Both the position numbers and the translations under genes were made by a program. From assembly GCA_949152475.1 (NCBI GenBank), contig OX424570.1, positions 18,100,694 through 18,164,693 on the forward strand: DNA of 64,000 nucleotides, in the 5' to 3' direction. Source of the stretch: Terebella lapidaria. Its lineage: Eukaryota > Annelida > Polychaeta > Terebellida > Terebellidae. The stretch's first letter is position 1. Every line of letters begins with the position of its first letter. Of the stretch, positions 45,621 to 56,035 are shown in pieces. The notes under the pieces were generated by a model. That model saw only the letters and a list, made by a program, of their open reading frames with translations, ran no database searches and had not been told where the DNA came from.

Positions 45621-48600
45621 CCTCGGGTGTCTCCATCGTGAAGGTGGGTATATGAAGGTAACGGTTGAGAGCCGAAAGGTCGATCACCGGCCTCCAACCG
45701 ACAGAGGAAGCTTTGGGTACCACAAACAGAATACTGTAAAATCCGGGGGAATGATCTGACACCGGTTCTACCGCTCTTTTGTCTATCATAGCGGAAATTT
45801 CGCTGACGAGCGCTTGATGCCTTTCGGGATCGTGCGGAAGGGAAAAGAACCTTGGAGAAAGTGTCAACGGGGAAACTGAACAAACTTGAGGCCGAACCCC
45901 CGATGCAAGGTCGTGACTATCCAGGGGCTGGCTCCCAGATCTCGCCAACGAAGCCAGAAATTGCTTAGACGCGCGCCTACAGGCTCGTCCGTACTCACGA
46001 TATTTACGGAGTCTATCGCGCCTGGTGACCCGACCATGCGTAGAAGGTCCGGAGACAACAGCGAGGCACCTACCTGATTTCTTCTCCCCTGTCGGCTTGG
46101 CTGGGCTGGAGGGACGGCCTCGACCTCGGCCACCCCGACCACGTTGCCCGCCTCGCTGCGCGCCTGCAGGGGCCCCACGAAAGGGCTGCCCTAGAGCCTT
46201 ACCCCGGCCACGACCTGCCGAGGAAGCCCCACGACTCTGTTGAGACGGTTGCTGCTGCTGGGCGGGTTTCCGTTGCTGCTGCTGCGCAAGCATACGCGCC
46301 CAACGCTCCAGCGCCTGGGATTGACGGACCGAAGCATCAGAGGAGGCCTTCGCTCGCGCCCTATGATGCCTTTCGGGATCGTGCGGAAGGGAAAAGAACC
46401 TTGGAGAAAGTGTCAACGGGGAAACTGAACAAACTTGAGGCCGAACCCCCGATGCAAGGTCGTGACTATCCAGGGGCTGGCTCCCAGATCTCGCCAACGA
46501 AGCCAGAAATTGCTTAGACGCGCGCCTACAGGCTCGTCCGTACTCACGATATTTACGGAGTCTATCGCGCCTGGTGACCCGACCATGCGTAGAAGGTCCG
46601 GAGACAACAGCGAGGCACCTACCTGATTTCTTCTCCCCTGTCGGCTTGGCTGGGCTGGAGGGACGGCCTCGACCTCGGCCACCCCGACCACGTTGCCCGC
46701 CTCGCTGCGCGCCTGCAGGGGCCCCACGAAAGGGCTGCCCTAGAGCCTTACCCCGGCCACGACCTGCCGAGGAAGCCCCACGACTCTGTTGAGACGGTTG
46801 CTGCTGCTGGGCGGGTTTCCGTTGCTGCTGCTGCGCAAGCATACGCGCCCAACGCTCCAGCGCCTGGGATTGACGGACCGAAGCATCAGAGGAGGCTTTC
46901 GCTCGCGCCCTATCCTCCTGCCGAGTCTTGACTTCCTCCAACTCCCGATGGACTCCCTCAGGAAAGAGAAAGGGAGAAGCAGGCCCTTCCTGCGGAAGCA
47001 CAGGATGGAGTCTCAGAGACTGAACCAACTGGTCCGAGATCTTGAAGTCCGCCTTCTGCAAAATGGCATCTCTGCGCCATAACTCGGAGACCCACCACAT
47101 GTGGGTATCGAGAGCCACCTTATCAGCCACGGCTCGGCCTATCGATTGAATGAGGCTGATAGATCCATGGAGGGCCTCAGCGAAGTCGGACCTATCCAGC
47201 TGTTCATTGTTCAATACCTGGTCATGACAGGCCGTGAGGGCCAACGTAGAGCCATGCACCAGCCAATCCATAGCTGAGTCTACGGCAACTCCCAAACGCA
47301 GCAACGCCTGCAGATCCGAAATATGCGCCCACGGAAGGGAAATCGACTTCGGGACAGCGAACACATCCTGCTCCTGAAGCCGCGAAGGCTCGACTTCAAG
47401 CAAAGAGGGAGTGTAGAAATCCGTCACTCTGGTCCTTGAGGGATACGCGCCGACATGTGTGCGGTTCTTCTTAACCGTGTCCTCGATCCGCGAAGAAAAC
47501 GAGTTCCGAACCCCAGGAGCCAGGGGAAACCTAAGGGCATCTCTAGGAACCCTGGGCTGCTGTAGGTCCCGCTCGGTGAACGACTTCGCCTTCTTCGCTG
47601 GAGGAGGGGAATCAGAACGTGGCTGAGGCCACTCCTCTCCAGACAACCGACGCACAAAATCCAACTTGTCAGCCAATGGGCACTTGAAGGGATTAGCGGG
47701 ATCCTCCTCATCCGCCGACTGCGAGTCTTCCTCGCGCTGGCGCTTAGGCACCAGTAAACGAGAAGTGCTCGGCTGAGGTCCCTGTAAAGGAACAATGCCA
47801 TCCTGCTGCACCGAAACGGGAACCATCTCAGAACCCTCCGAAGGAGAAGACGTAGCAAAAGCTGGCGGCTGACAACGCTGAACCTCTGGGACCCTAGGAG
47901 GCCGTGACAAAAGGCTCTCCAGCCTGCCCAAGAAGTCCTCCCGCATAGTAGCCATCTCCGTCCTAAACTCCTCCTTAGAGATATACGAAGGTGGGGATTC
48001 AGCCACAGAATGGTACACTGTGGAAGCCGGAGAAGGCTTAGAGACCGATGCCGGCGGAGGCTTGGAAACCGTAGGCAACTGTGGAGGCTTGGAAACCGTC
48101 GGAGCAACCGAACCCGCACTCGAAGACATAGGCAAGGAGTCAAAAATGAGGCCGGGGTCCGCCGGGACTTCGCCCTGCTCAAAATCCTCCGCAACCTGCG
48201 GTAAAAAGGTAGGCGTTAAGGCAAATGAAACCGACTTCTTCCATGAAACAGATTCTGAAGAAGTGCCGTCAGTTTTTGACAAGCCACCAGGAAAAGGTTG
48301 TTTCACAATAACAGTAGGAGATAAAGGATAGCGTGGCCCTGATCCCACTCCCAACTCTGAACTCCGTACGGGCTGCGAATCCCGGGTTCCAGCAACCACT
48401 GGAGGGCTCCCGGGAAACGGAAAACGGGTCCCGGGAACCGACAATTGGTTCCCGGAAACCGGCCCACGGTTCCCGGGAACCGTCAGAACCCCAAAAGGAA
48501 AGGCTGACGGAAACCCAGGAGCCGAAAAGCCACCTGCACGATCCACAGGGTCCTCGGAGCCTGTGGCATCGGAAGGCAGCTGTTCACAATTTGAGACGTT

Positions 48601-48873
48601 AACAGAGTTGAACTCCCGGTTAATGGACCCCGGGAGCCGCATCCGAATGGAGCTCAAAGCCGGAAACCGAGGAATCAGAGGCATGTTGCAGCGTGAGACC
48701 TTGGAAACCAATGGCGGAACAGGGCTAAAGAAAGACAACATCAAACCCGGTGGCTGATGTGAAAAACTCACGGTACTAACAGTACAACCCTGGTTCCCGG
48801 GAACCGCGAAAACGGCAAGCTGAAAGACAAAAACATGTCCGAACTTACAGCAGAAATGGTACGTAGTAGACAT
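45574..48873 (-). CDS. Gag-like polyprotein (1099 codons) running into the RT start
   Basis: The frame is open. The N-terminal third is Pro/Ser-rich with many VPGNR/VPGTR phrases. The middle has a charged segment (KAKSFTERDLQQPRVPRDAL) and helical gag-like stretches. A Gln/Arg/Gly-rich tail follows (AQQQQRKPAQQQQPSQQSRG, and RGGQRGRGGRGRGR), likely RNA-binding. The tail is present twice because of a 549-bp in-frame duplication. The last part (AVEPVSDHSPGFYSILFVVP, GWRPVIDLSALNRYL) belongs to the RT. The ATG used is the first in the frame; the true start may come from splicing of the upstream small frame. Confidence 0.7.
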   Translation of the reverse strand: MSTTYHFCCKFGHVFVFQLAVFAVPGNQGCTVSTVSFSHQPPGLMLSFFSPVPPLVSKVSRCNMPLIPRFPALSSIRMRLPGSINREFNSVNVSNCEQLPSDATGSEDPVDRAGGFSAPGFPSAFPFGVLTVPGNRGPVSGNQLSVPGTRFPFPGSPPVVAGTRDSQPVRSSELGVGSGPRYPLSPTVIVKQPFPGGLSKTDGTSSESVSWKKSVSFALTPTFLPQVAEDFEQGEVPADPGLIFDSLPMSSSAGSVAPTVSKPPQLPTVSKPPPASVSKPSPASTVYHSVAESPPSYISKEEFRTEMATMREDFLGRLESLLSRPPRVPEVQRCQPPAFATSSPSEGSEMVPVSVQQDGIVPLQGPQPSTSRLLVPKRQREEDSQSADEEDPANPFKCPLADKLDFVRRLSGEEWPQPRSDSPPPAKKAKSFTERDLQQPRVPRDALRFPLAPGVRNSFSSRIEDTVKKNRTHVGAYPSRTRVTDFYTPSLLEVEPSRLQEQDVFAVPKSISLPWAHISDLQALLRLGVAVDSAMDWLVHGSTLALTACHDQVLNNEQLDRSDFAEALHGSISLIQSIGRAVADKVALDTHMWWVSELWRRDAILQKADFKISDQLVQSLRLHPVLPQEGPASPFLFPEGVHRELEEVKTRQEDRARAKASSDASVRQSQALERWARMLAQQQQRKPAQQQQPSQQSRGASSAGRGRGKALGQPFRGAPAGAQRGGQRGRGGRGRGRPSSPAKPTGEKKSGRCLAVVSGPSTHGRVTRRDRLRKYREYGRACRRASKQFLASLARSGSQPLDSHDLASGVRPQVCSVSPLTLSPRFFSLPHDPERHHRARAKASSDASVRQSQALERWARMLAQQQQRKPAQQQQPSQQSRGASSAGRGRGKALGQPFRGAPAGAQRGGQRGRGGRGRGRPSSPAKPTGEKKSGRCLAVVSGPSTHGRVTRRDRLRKYREYGRACRRASKQFLASLARSGSQPLDSHDLASGVRPQVCSVSPLTLSPRFFSLPHDPERHQALVSEISAMIDKRAVEPVSDHSPGFYSILFVVPKASSVGWRPVIDLSALNRYLHIPTFTMETPEVVRSAMPLNAWVVTI
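45815..46912. repeat. 549-bp in-frame tandem duplication within gag
   Basis: Copies 45815-46363 and 46364-46912 are the same over their length, except for at least one difference near the end (GAGGCCTTCGC versus GAGGCTTTCGC). The period is divisible by three, so the gag frame survives with 183 extra codons. Confidence 0.9.
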
Positions 48874-49154
48874 AAATCCTGCTCCTCGCGCCTCTGCGCG
48901 CTCTGCTTGTACCTCGACTTTTTACTAGAAGTAGCTGAGGGACTGAGAGGGGGGATAGGTTTAGCCAACCGTTCTTGTTGCACCTGGCGCAGACCGTTGA
49001 GATAATCTGACCAATCGTCTACTCCCCACGAAGCGCACATCCCACAATAGGCAGTAGGTCGGCACAATTCTCTACACATCCAGCAATTATGATGTAGTTC
49101 CCACTTGGGAAGAAACTGCTGGCACCCAGCGCACTTCATCTGGAAAGATAGCAC
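48768..49154 (-). CDS. Small Cys-rich frame of the DIRS-type element, proximal copy
   Basis: 128 codons. Residues 7-43 hold a Cys/His cluster (KCAGCQQFLPKWELHHNCWM, then CRELCRPTAYCGMCASW) resembling a zinc-binding knuckle. A basic stretch (SSKKSRYKQSAQRREE) follows. A TTCTGCT|GTAAGT donor-like site near 48848 at its end suggests that it is spliced to the gag frame. The function in DIRS elements is not established. Confidence 0.5.
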   Translation of the reverse strand: MLSFQMKCAGCQQFLPKWELHHNCWMCRELCRPTAYCGMCASWGVDDWSDYLNGLRQVQQERLAKPIPPLSPSATSSKKSRYKQSAQRREEQDLCLLRTISAVSSDMFLSFSLPFSRFPGTRVVLLVP

Positions 49155-49867
49155 AAACCAACGTGCGATGGGCGATAATAGGGGAAGAAACAGTAACCTA
49201 AGAGGAATTTACCACTTCCTCCCAAAAACTCCTGGGGTTCGGAAAATGAGGCCGGGGTCCGCCGGGACTTCGCCCTGCTCAAAATCCTCCGCAACCTGCG
49301 GTAAAAAGGTAGGCGTTAAGGCAAATGAAACCGACTTCTTCCATGAAACAGATTCTGAAGAAGTGCCGTCAGTTTTTGACAAGCCACCAGGAAAAGGTTG
49401 TTTCACAATAACAGTAGGAGATAAAGGATAGCGTGGCCCTGATCCCACTCCCAACTCTGAACTCCGTACGGGCTGCGAATCCCGGGTTCCAGCAACCACT
49501 GGAGGGCTCCCGGGAAACGGAAAACGGGTCCCGGGAACCGACAATTGGTTCCCGGAAACCGGCCCACGGTTCCCGGGAACCGTCAGAACCCCAAAAGGAA
49601 AGGCTGACGGAAACCCAGGAGCCGAAAAGCCACCTGCACGATCCACAGGGTCCTCGGAGCCTGTGGCATCGGAAGGCAGCTGTTCACAATTTGAGACGTT
49701 AACAGAGTTGAACTCCCGGTTAATGGACCCCGGGAGCCGCATCCGAATGGAGCTCAAAGCCGGAAACCGAGGAATCAGAGGCATGTTGCAGCGTGAGACC
49801 TTGGAAACCAATGGCGGAACAGGGCTAAAGAAAGACAACATCAAACCCGGTGGCTGATGTGAAAAAC

Positions 49868-50254
49868 TCACGGTACTAACAGTACAACCCTGGTTCCCGG
49901 GAACCGCGAAAACGGCAAGCTGAAAGACAAAAACATGTCCGAACTTACAGCAGAAATGGTACGTAGTAGACATAAATCCTGCTCCTCGCGCCTCTGCGCG
50001 CTCTGCTTGTACCTCGACTTTTTACTAGAAGTAGCTGAGGGACTGAGAGGGGGGATAGGTTTAGCCAACCGTTCTTGTTGCACCTGGCGCAGACCGTTGA
50101 GATAATCTGACCAATCGTCTACTCCCCACGAAGCGCACATCCCACAATAGGCAGTAGGTCGGCACAATTCTCTACACATCCAGCAATTATGATGTAGTTC
50201 CCACTTGGGAAGAAACTGCTGGCACCCAGCGCACTTCATCTGGAAAGATAGCAC
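49868..50254 (-). CDS. Small Cys-rich frame of the DIRS-type element, distal copy
   Basis: Identical in translation to the frame 1100 bp downstream on this strand; it lies in the second copy of the 1.1-kb duplication. This distal copy would be the original 5' one. The gag start that follows it here is cut short at the duplication junction (frame 49209-49973). Confidence 0.5.
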   Translation of the reverse strand: MLSFQMKCAGCQQFLPKWELHHNCWMCRELCRPTAYCGMCASWGVDDWSDYLNGLRQVQQERLAKPIPPLSPSATSSKKSRYKQSAQRREEQDLCLLRTISAVSSDMFLSFSLPFSRFPGTRVVLLVP

Positions 50255-50339
50255 AAACCAACGTGCGATGGGCGATAATAGGGGAAGAAACAGTAACCTA
50301 AGAGGAATTTACCACTTCCTCCCAAAAACACTAAACTAA

Positions 50340-50925
50340 ACTACTGTAAACAGTACAATAAAGCAGTAAAATAATCCCGAGATCCAAAGATCCGTGAAAG
50401 TGATGAAAATATTATTGATATTCGTCAAAAACTGCCATCTGTAGAGTGTTCACAAGCCATGTGTCTCAAACAGGTTGTTTTCAATGCAAAATGTCTCCCC
50501 AAACGACCAATTCAGTTGTCATGGCAACCAAAATCGATTGGTGTCGGGATCTTACCATTATATATGTTCTTGCAAAAAACAATGGTGATCGGGTGAGAAT
50601 TGCGATCTGTTGCGCATTCACAAGAAAATCTCTGCGGACGTGGACGGCGATCGCAAATCCATAGTATCCGCCGAACTTTGTTTGGGGGATACAAATATTT
50701 TCACACCTGGCACTAACGGGCTTCCCTAGTAAGGTATAATTAGCCACTGCAGTTTTGACAGGGAAGACCTGGCCCAAGATTTAACACACATGGCCTAACA
50801 ATGGACAGGGAGTAGAAGAGGCCCACGTGATGGTCGACTCCTACTGGAACCTGATCACATGAGTGTGCCAGGGCCCATTCGGGGTTTGCCCAATTTGGTA
50901 GTCAGCATTCCTACTAGCTCGGCTA
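50340..50925. other. Intergenic; no gene recognised
   Basis: Only short frames are present. ATTTAACACACATGGCC-type sequence and a GGGCCCATTCGGGG phrase lie near the SINE start but give no clear feature. Confidence 0.4.
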
Positions 50926-50928
50926 GAG

Positions 50929-51130
50929 GGATACCCCTTTAGCTCACTTGGTAAAGTGTTGGACTACCGTTCGTGGGATCCTGGATTCGAATCCCCTCTC
51001 GGACAAGTGGATTTTTCCGAATCCTGTAACAGGAGTAAACACTGAATCAAGATTTATCTCGTAGCAGAGCCTAGGTCCATATTGGAATCAGGACCTGGGT
51101 GTTAGGTGCTATTTCAGAACACATTTGTGC
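50929..51130 (+). mobile_element. tRNA-derived SINE
   Basis: Box-A-like TAGCTCACTTGG (50940-50951) and box-B GGATTCGAATCC (50983-50994) have the spacing of a tRNA promoter. The head spans about 75 bp and ends CTCTCGGA, with partial acceptor-stem complementarity to the start. The unrelated body after it (with CAGGAGTAAACACTG) marks it as a SINE rather than a plain tRNA gene. Confidence 0.65.
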
Positions 51131-51539
51131 ATAATAATGGTGAGGAACGTCGCTCTCAGGGTGTATTTGTTAGTTTGTGGGGAAGATCAGACCAAGATCA
51201 GACAGAATTTCCCACTACATTTACGGACACCGAGGCACATGCCAAGTGGAGGAGGGTAAATATTTGTCAGTATGAATAGTGGTATTACACATGTATCTGC
51301 CTTCTAGAGCCCTACGACTAGCTCTATACTAAAAGAAGTGATTTTTTCTGTCCAAGTACCCAGTACAAGTGAGAAACCGTCCCAAGATCATTTCGCAAGA
51401 GGGTCTAGGTATATGGAAGGATATGTATTAATTTGTGAAATGAAACGTCAACATTCTTTGAAGTGGCATCAGCAGCGTGACAATTACAAACTAGACGTCA
51501 AGGCCTAAAGGCCTTGGAGGCATTTCAGGGTGATGCATG

Positions 51540-52080
51540 AAAAACACAAAATGCTTGTTTTTATATGTTTGTCTAGAGCACGAGTCAGAAAATAACATAC
51601 CAATTCTGAGATAACGAAGAAAATGAAAAATGCCGACTCGGCAAAAAAAGTTCATTCCTAGTACCCCTCAGATATGTTCGTCTAGGTCCACAAATCCGAA
51701 AGTAATGTCCGTTTCGCACTACTACGCACCGTTTCCGAGATATCGACAAAAACGAAAAATGCCGACTCAGCGAAAAAATTTCAGGTCAAGGTCAAAGGTC
51801 ATCCATAATACCCTTAAGACATGTTTGTCTAGGGCCAGAAGTCCGAAAAAAACCTTCGTTTCACTCTACGAGGCACCATTTCCGAGATATCGACGAAAAC
51901 GAAAATGCCAACTCAGCGAAAAAAATTTAAGGTCAAGGTCATCCATAATACCCCTTAGACATGTTTTTCTAGGGCGACGAGTCTGAAAATAATGTCCGTT
52001 TCGCTCTACGACGCACCATTTCCGATATATGCAGGAAGCCTCAAGGATGACTCAGCTAAAATCATTTCGAGCCCTAGGTC
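51540..52080. repeat. Degenerate tandem repeat, about 130-160-bp units
   Basis: Three to four units share GACATGTTTGTCTAGGGC, AAGTCCGAAA, TCCGTTTCGCTCTACGACGC, CCATTTCCGAGATATCGAC and ATGCCGACTCAGCGAAAAAA blocks. Some also carry TCAAGGTCAAAGGTCATCC, a half-site phrase like that of the 20-25 kb satellite. The plus-strand open frame at 51630-51986 is a product of the repeat. Confidence 0.7.
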
Positions 52081-52089
52081 GAAGGCCGT

Positions 52090-53460
52090 TCGACGGATCG
52101 GCCTCAGATTCAATAGGCTTCTTCCCTGGTGATATATGAACCCCCATGCAAAGTTCCAGTCATTGCCAAAATAATTTTTGAGTTAACGTGCAGAGACCAG
52201 AAACATTGATTTCATCCTCACGGACCCCAAAGCCGGCTCAAAAACAATAGGCTTCTTCTGCACAACATTTCTGACCAGTGGTGGGAATTTGGCAAAGATA
52301 CATCGAAGCAAACTGAAGTTATCATGCGGAAACCAAAAAGCGAAATACTCTGATGACCATTGATTCCACAAAGCTTCTCTGGATACAGTAGCTGTACAAA
52401 TGCAGTGAAGGTGTATTGAAAATAGCCTGATTATTATATGAGTGAACAGAATTTATTAGTTTCCTTAACATGAATAAATTACACTGCTATACAAGTGTAT
52501 TGTACATAAAATGAACTTGCTTTCCCAATAAATACAGTAATTCTTCAATAACCAAATAGCTACTGACCATGAATGAGTTTTTGCACGAAGCAACGCTTCA
52601 TGGGGTAACTAGCAATGATATGAACACATTGTTAGGGCTTCAAACGGCAAGGTATAAAAGTTGGGTTCCGCCTTCACAAATACAACATCAAAGGAAATCG
52701 ATTTGACCAGTATCTAGAACATATGAACACATTTAATACACTGTAACATGGATATTCACCACAAACAATTGTACATTTATTAAATATCAAAAATATAAAG
52801 TTCTTAGTATGTGGTATTGAATCTCGCCTGGATACCAACAAAACTTGTCATTTTTTACATCATGTTTCAGATAGGCCTGGTTAATTGAAATCTGACCTGA
52901 TTTATTCTTTATTACACAATGCCAAAAACGCAATCAAATGTTCAACCCATAAAATTGCAATTGTTTTATAAACTACATTGTATCTCAATTAAATGATCGG
53001 TTCCTGGAATCTCTGAATACATTGGTATTAATGTGATTTGTTAGCAGCATAAAACAGTAAAATACCTTGAAGGTACACTGAACAAAAAATATGAATGCCC
53101 CATGGCAAATAGGATTCATTATGGACATAGGGACGTTTATATTTTTGTTCAGTATATCAAATGATTGAAGTGCATCAATAAAGTGAAACAGTGACCTTGA
53201 CTGCACAATGTTAAAGGTAATATATACAATCTCATCTCTCAACACTGTATAATTTCATCCTGACTTTCAGGCACAACACTTGGCACAATTGGTTGAACCA
53301 AAAATATTTTCGCAATTCAATCGGCAGGACACACAGTCCCGAAATTTGAATATGAACACTACTGTGAGTACGAAAACTACCTACTCTTAAAATAAAAATA
53401 AAAAGAACAAACAAACATCAAAATGTGTGTGTACGAACGCTACAAAACATTGATAGAAGC
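52090..53460. other. 3' flank of the USP37 gene; no other gene seen
   Basis: AT-rich DNA with short frames only. Part of it is probably the USP37 3' untranslated region. Several minus-strand AATAAA or ATTAAA words occur, but the cleavage site cannot be chosen by eye. Confidence 0.4.
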
Positions 53461-55993
53461 TCATCTAGCCCCCGGAAATGATGGAAAAACCTGAACGACT
53501 GGCGCTTTCGTTGCGGACCCTGGCTGAATGGTGACAGTTTTCGATGTCGCTAGGGAAGGGAGTGATGTTGAAAGGGCGGAGTTTAATGACAGAGAACGAC
53601 TGTGACGTCTTTGTTGGTAGAAATATTCCTCTAGGTCTTGGACTGTTTCTCTGGAAATTATGAGAGAAAGAGACTTGGCATTTTAGTTTTTTGTTCAAAC
53701 TACCGTACTGGTCCTAATAGTGGCACGCACCCTAATAGTAGAGCGCCCCTCTTTTCCCCCAAAATGTTCGATTTTTGCAATCTTATAATTCACTTCATAT
53801 CTTTCTGATAATAACTTAGTGTTCCAATCCACATATTTATGTTATTTGAATCATATTAAAGGGTAAAAGGCTATAGGTATAGTATTCAGTGATTTTCTCA
53901 AATTTGAACTCAAGTTTGACCTCAATTTTTTGCGCGCTGCTGCAAGAGGGCTTGCTTTGGCTCGCCGTGCTACTATTGTACCAATTCGGTATGAATGATT
54001 TGCATCAATAATAAGAAACAAGACAGAGTGGGATATATAATCGGCACACATTTGCACGTCTTTCGATGAAGTAACACTGATTTTGGAAAACGTTTCTTAA
54101 TGAAATTTTCTGATTAATTTTTACATAAAACATCAAACCTATTTGATTGTTAGAAGGTCAATCTATCAAAATGTAAACATACAAGCTACATACTTAGCGA
54201 CATAGAAGAAGATGTAACCAGTCCTCTCACGACTTTTCCGAATGTCGTCCTCCTGCATCTTGCTGACGCGAGTGTCGTCCCAACTCAACCAAGTCCGCTT
54301 ACGTGCGTCATAAACATCACTGATGTAATGGCCTACAAGACCAAAACCAGAAGCAATGTCAAAATAGAAGAACTTAGGACACTCAAGTGTGGACATAAAA
54401 TATTTTTTTTATATGCACACGATTTTCTATGCGATATTTATGTTTACTACTCATAATACGCTTAATTACATCCTAATTGCATCTTACACGGCAATAGAAG
54501 ACCATATTGAAGGTAATTTTTGCAGAGTTCTATGCATTATTACATGCTTTTGTGAGAAAACTGATACTGAAATATTAGATATGATTTTCATATTGTCAAA
54601 TACATACCCAGACTTGAAGAAGAACCAAGATGACTGACAACACTGACAAGCTGGTAACTATATGGTAGATCTCCTTGCTGGAAACAAAACAGCAGCAAAG
54701 GAACTAGACATAAAAGCCTATAGGCTTTGTGGCATCCCCCATTTTGTTCTTATCATTTCAAATGGTCATACTGGACTGAGAAAAAAGGATACATAGGCCA
54801 TTGTATGTGGGTAAGAGTGAGAGCTCATCAGACAGTTTCTTACCAGAACTGCTTTTTATCATCTGGACAACTTGGCCCACCAGACATTTGCCACCCCAAA
54901 TGAATGGACAATTACCCAGCCAATATTATTCAGCGTACTAGTATATTTAATCAGAATGTTCGTGATATTTTTCAGGTGCTCCTGTCAAATATAAAATGAT
55001 ATGTGACTAAAAGAATGCTGTGTCATCTTGGCCAATTTTGTGATTTCAAAACTTGTACAATACAGCGGAATTTTCGCATTCATATTATAACCAAAGCCAA
55101 ACATTCGCCAGCTAACTAAAACAATGATGATTTGGTCATTGCATGTGAAATAGAGTTGAATAACAAAACATTCAAACAATACATGTTTGTACAATATAAA
55201 TGCAGACAGGGCAAATCATCCCCCAAGCATGTTGTGTCATGTGTGTTGGCTTATTAACCAACTATTGTATTCTGTGGGATGGAACTTCATTCTTTTACCA
55301 TGTACACACACTAGTAAACCAGGCTTTGGAGGGGGGAGTGAGGGATAATGCATGGATATGAGCCTGGGGTCAAGTTGGACATGCTAGCTGTATCACTTGT
55401 CAGGCATGACTGAGCAGGGCTGGCTGAGAGGGGTGGAGCCTATTTCTGTGCTGGACAGACTGGCTGATCTTGTCAGGCATGACTGAGCAGGGCTGGCTGA
55501 GAGGGGTGGAGCCTATTTCTGTGCTGGACAGACTGGCTGATCTTGTAAGGCATGACTGAGCAGGGCTGGCTAAGAGGGGCAGAGCCCATTGCTGTGCTGG
55601 ACAGACTGGCTGATCTCCTGCACTGGCTGAGAGGGCAGAGCCTAGCCTCATGCTGGACATGCAGGCTGCAGTCAGTGAATACAGTAGCATGGCTCAGTTA
55701 CAGTATTACATCTGCATGGGCGCAGGCGAGGGAAAAATTCTAAGTCCAAAAAAAAAAAAAAATGCACCTACAAAATTTTTTTTCCTCTGGAAATTGCCTG
55801 AATCAAATTATGACATTGACAGGAATCGCCCGATTTTTTTTTCCAAAATGGCCGCTGGCGGCCATCTTGGATTTCGGATCTCGACGAAAAACAATAGGGG
55901 TTAGAAGCAAAGTATTTCGGATGAGCTGTGAAAATTTCGGAAATATAGATCGAGGCGTTCAAGAGTTATGATCCGGAAACCAAACGGCGGAAG

Positions 55994-56035
<42 letters not shown>

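Larger units (their letters stand above)
48143..50329. repeat. 1.1-kb tandem duplication of the element's 5' region
   Basis: Copies 48143-49229 and 49243-50329 look identical by eye, separated by the 13-bp TCCTGGGGTTCGG. Each contains the gag start, the Cys-rich small frame and a set of palindromes. Confidence 0.9.
42316..50340 (-). mobile_element. DIRS-type tyrosine-recombinase retrotransposon (whole element, disabled)
   Basis: Order on the minus strand: Cys-rich small frame, gag, reverse transcriptase, RNase H, tyrosine recombinase, then an end with facing repeats. This is the DIRS order, using a tyrosine recombinase instead of an integrase. No methyltransferase was seen. The element is GC-rich compared with its surroundings. 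Damage includes a deletion in RT, an in-frame stop after RT and a frameshift in the recombinase. Two tandem duplications lie in the gag half. The right boundary near 50340 is estimated from the end of the duplicated block. Confidence 0.8.

Noticed and set aside
47424..48194. 256-codon frame rich in Arg/Leu/Ser on the minus strand
   Set aside because: A shadow in another frame of the gag-like polyprotein, kept open by GC-rich composition.
50929..51003. A genuine tRNA gene
   Set aside because: Both internal promoter boxes are present, but stem pairing is imperfect and a SINE body follows.
51630..51986. 118-codon plus-strand frame
   Set aside because: It lies fully within a degenerate tandem repeat; the protein repeats mirror the DNA repeats.
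55400..55690. 96-codon minus-strand frame and its plus-strand partner
   Set aside because: A product of the 73-bp minisatellite within a USP37 intron.
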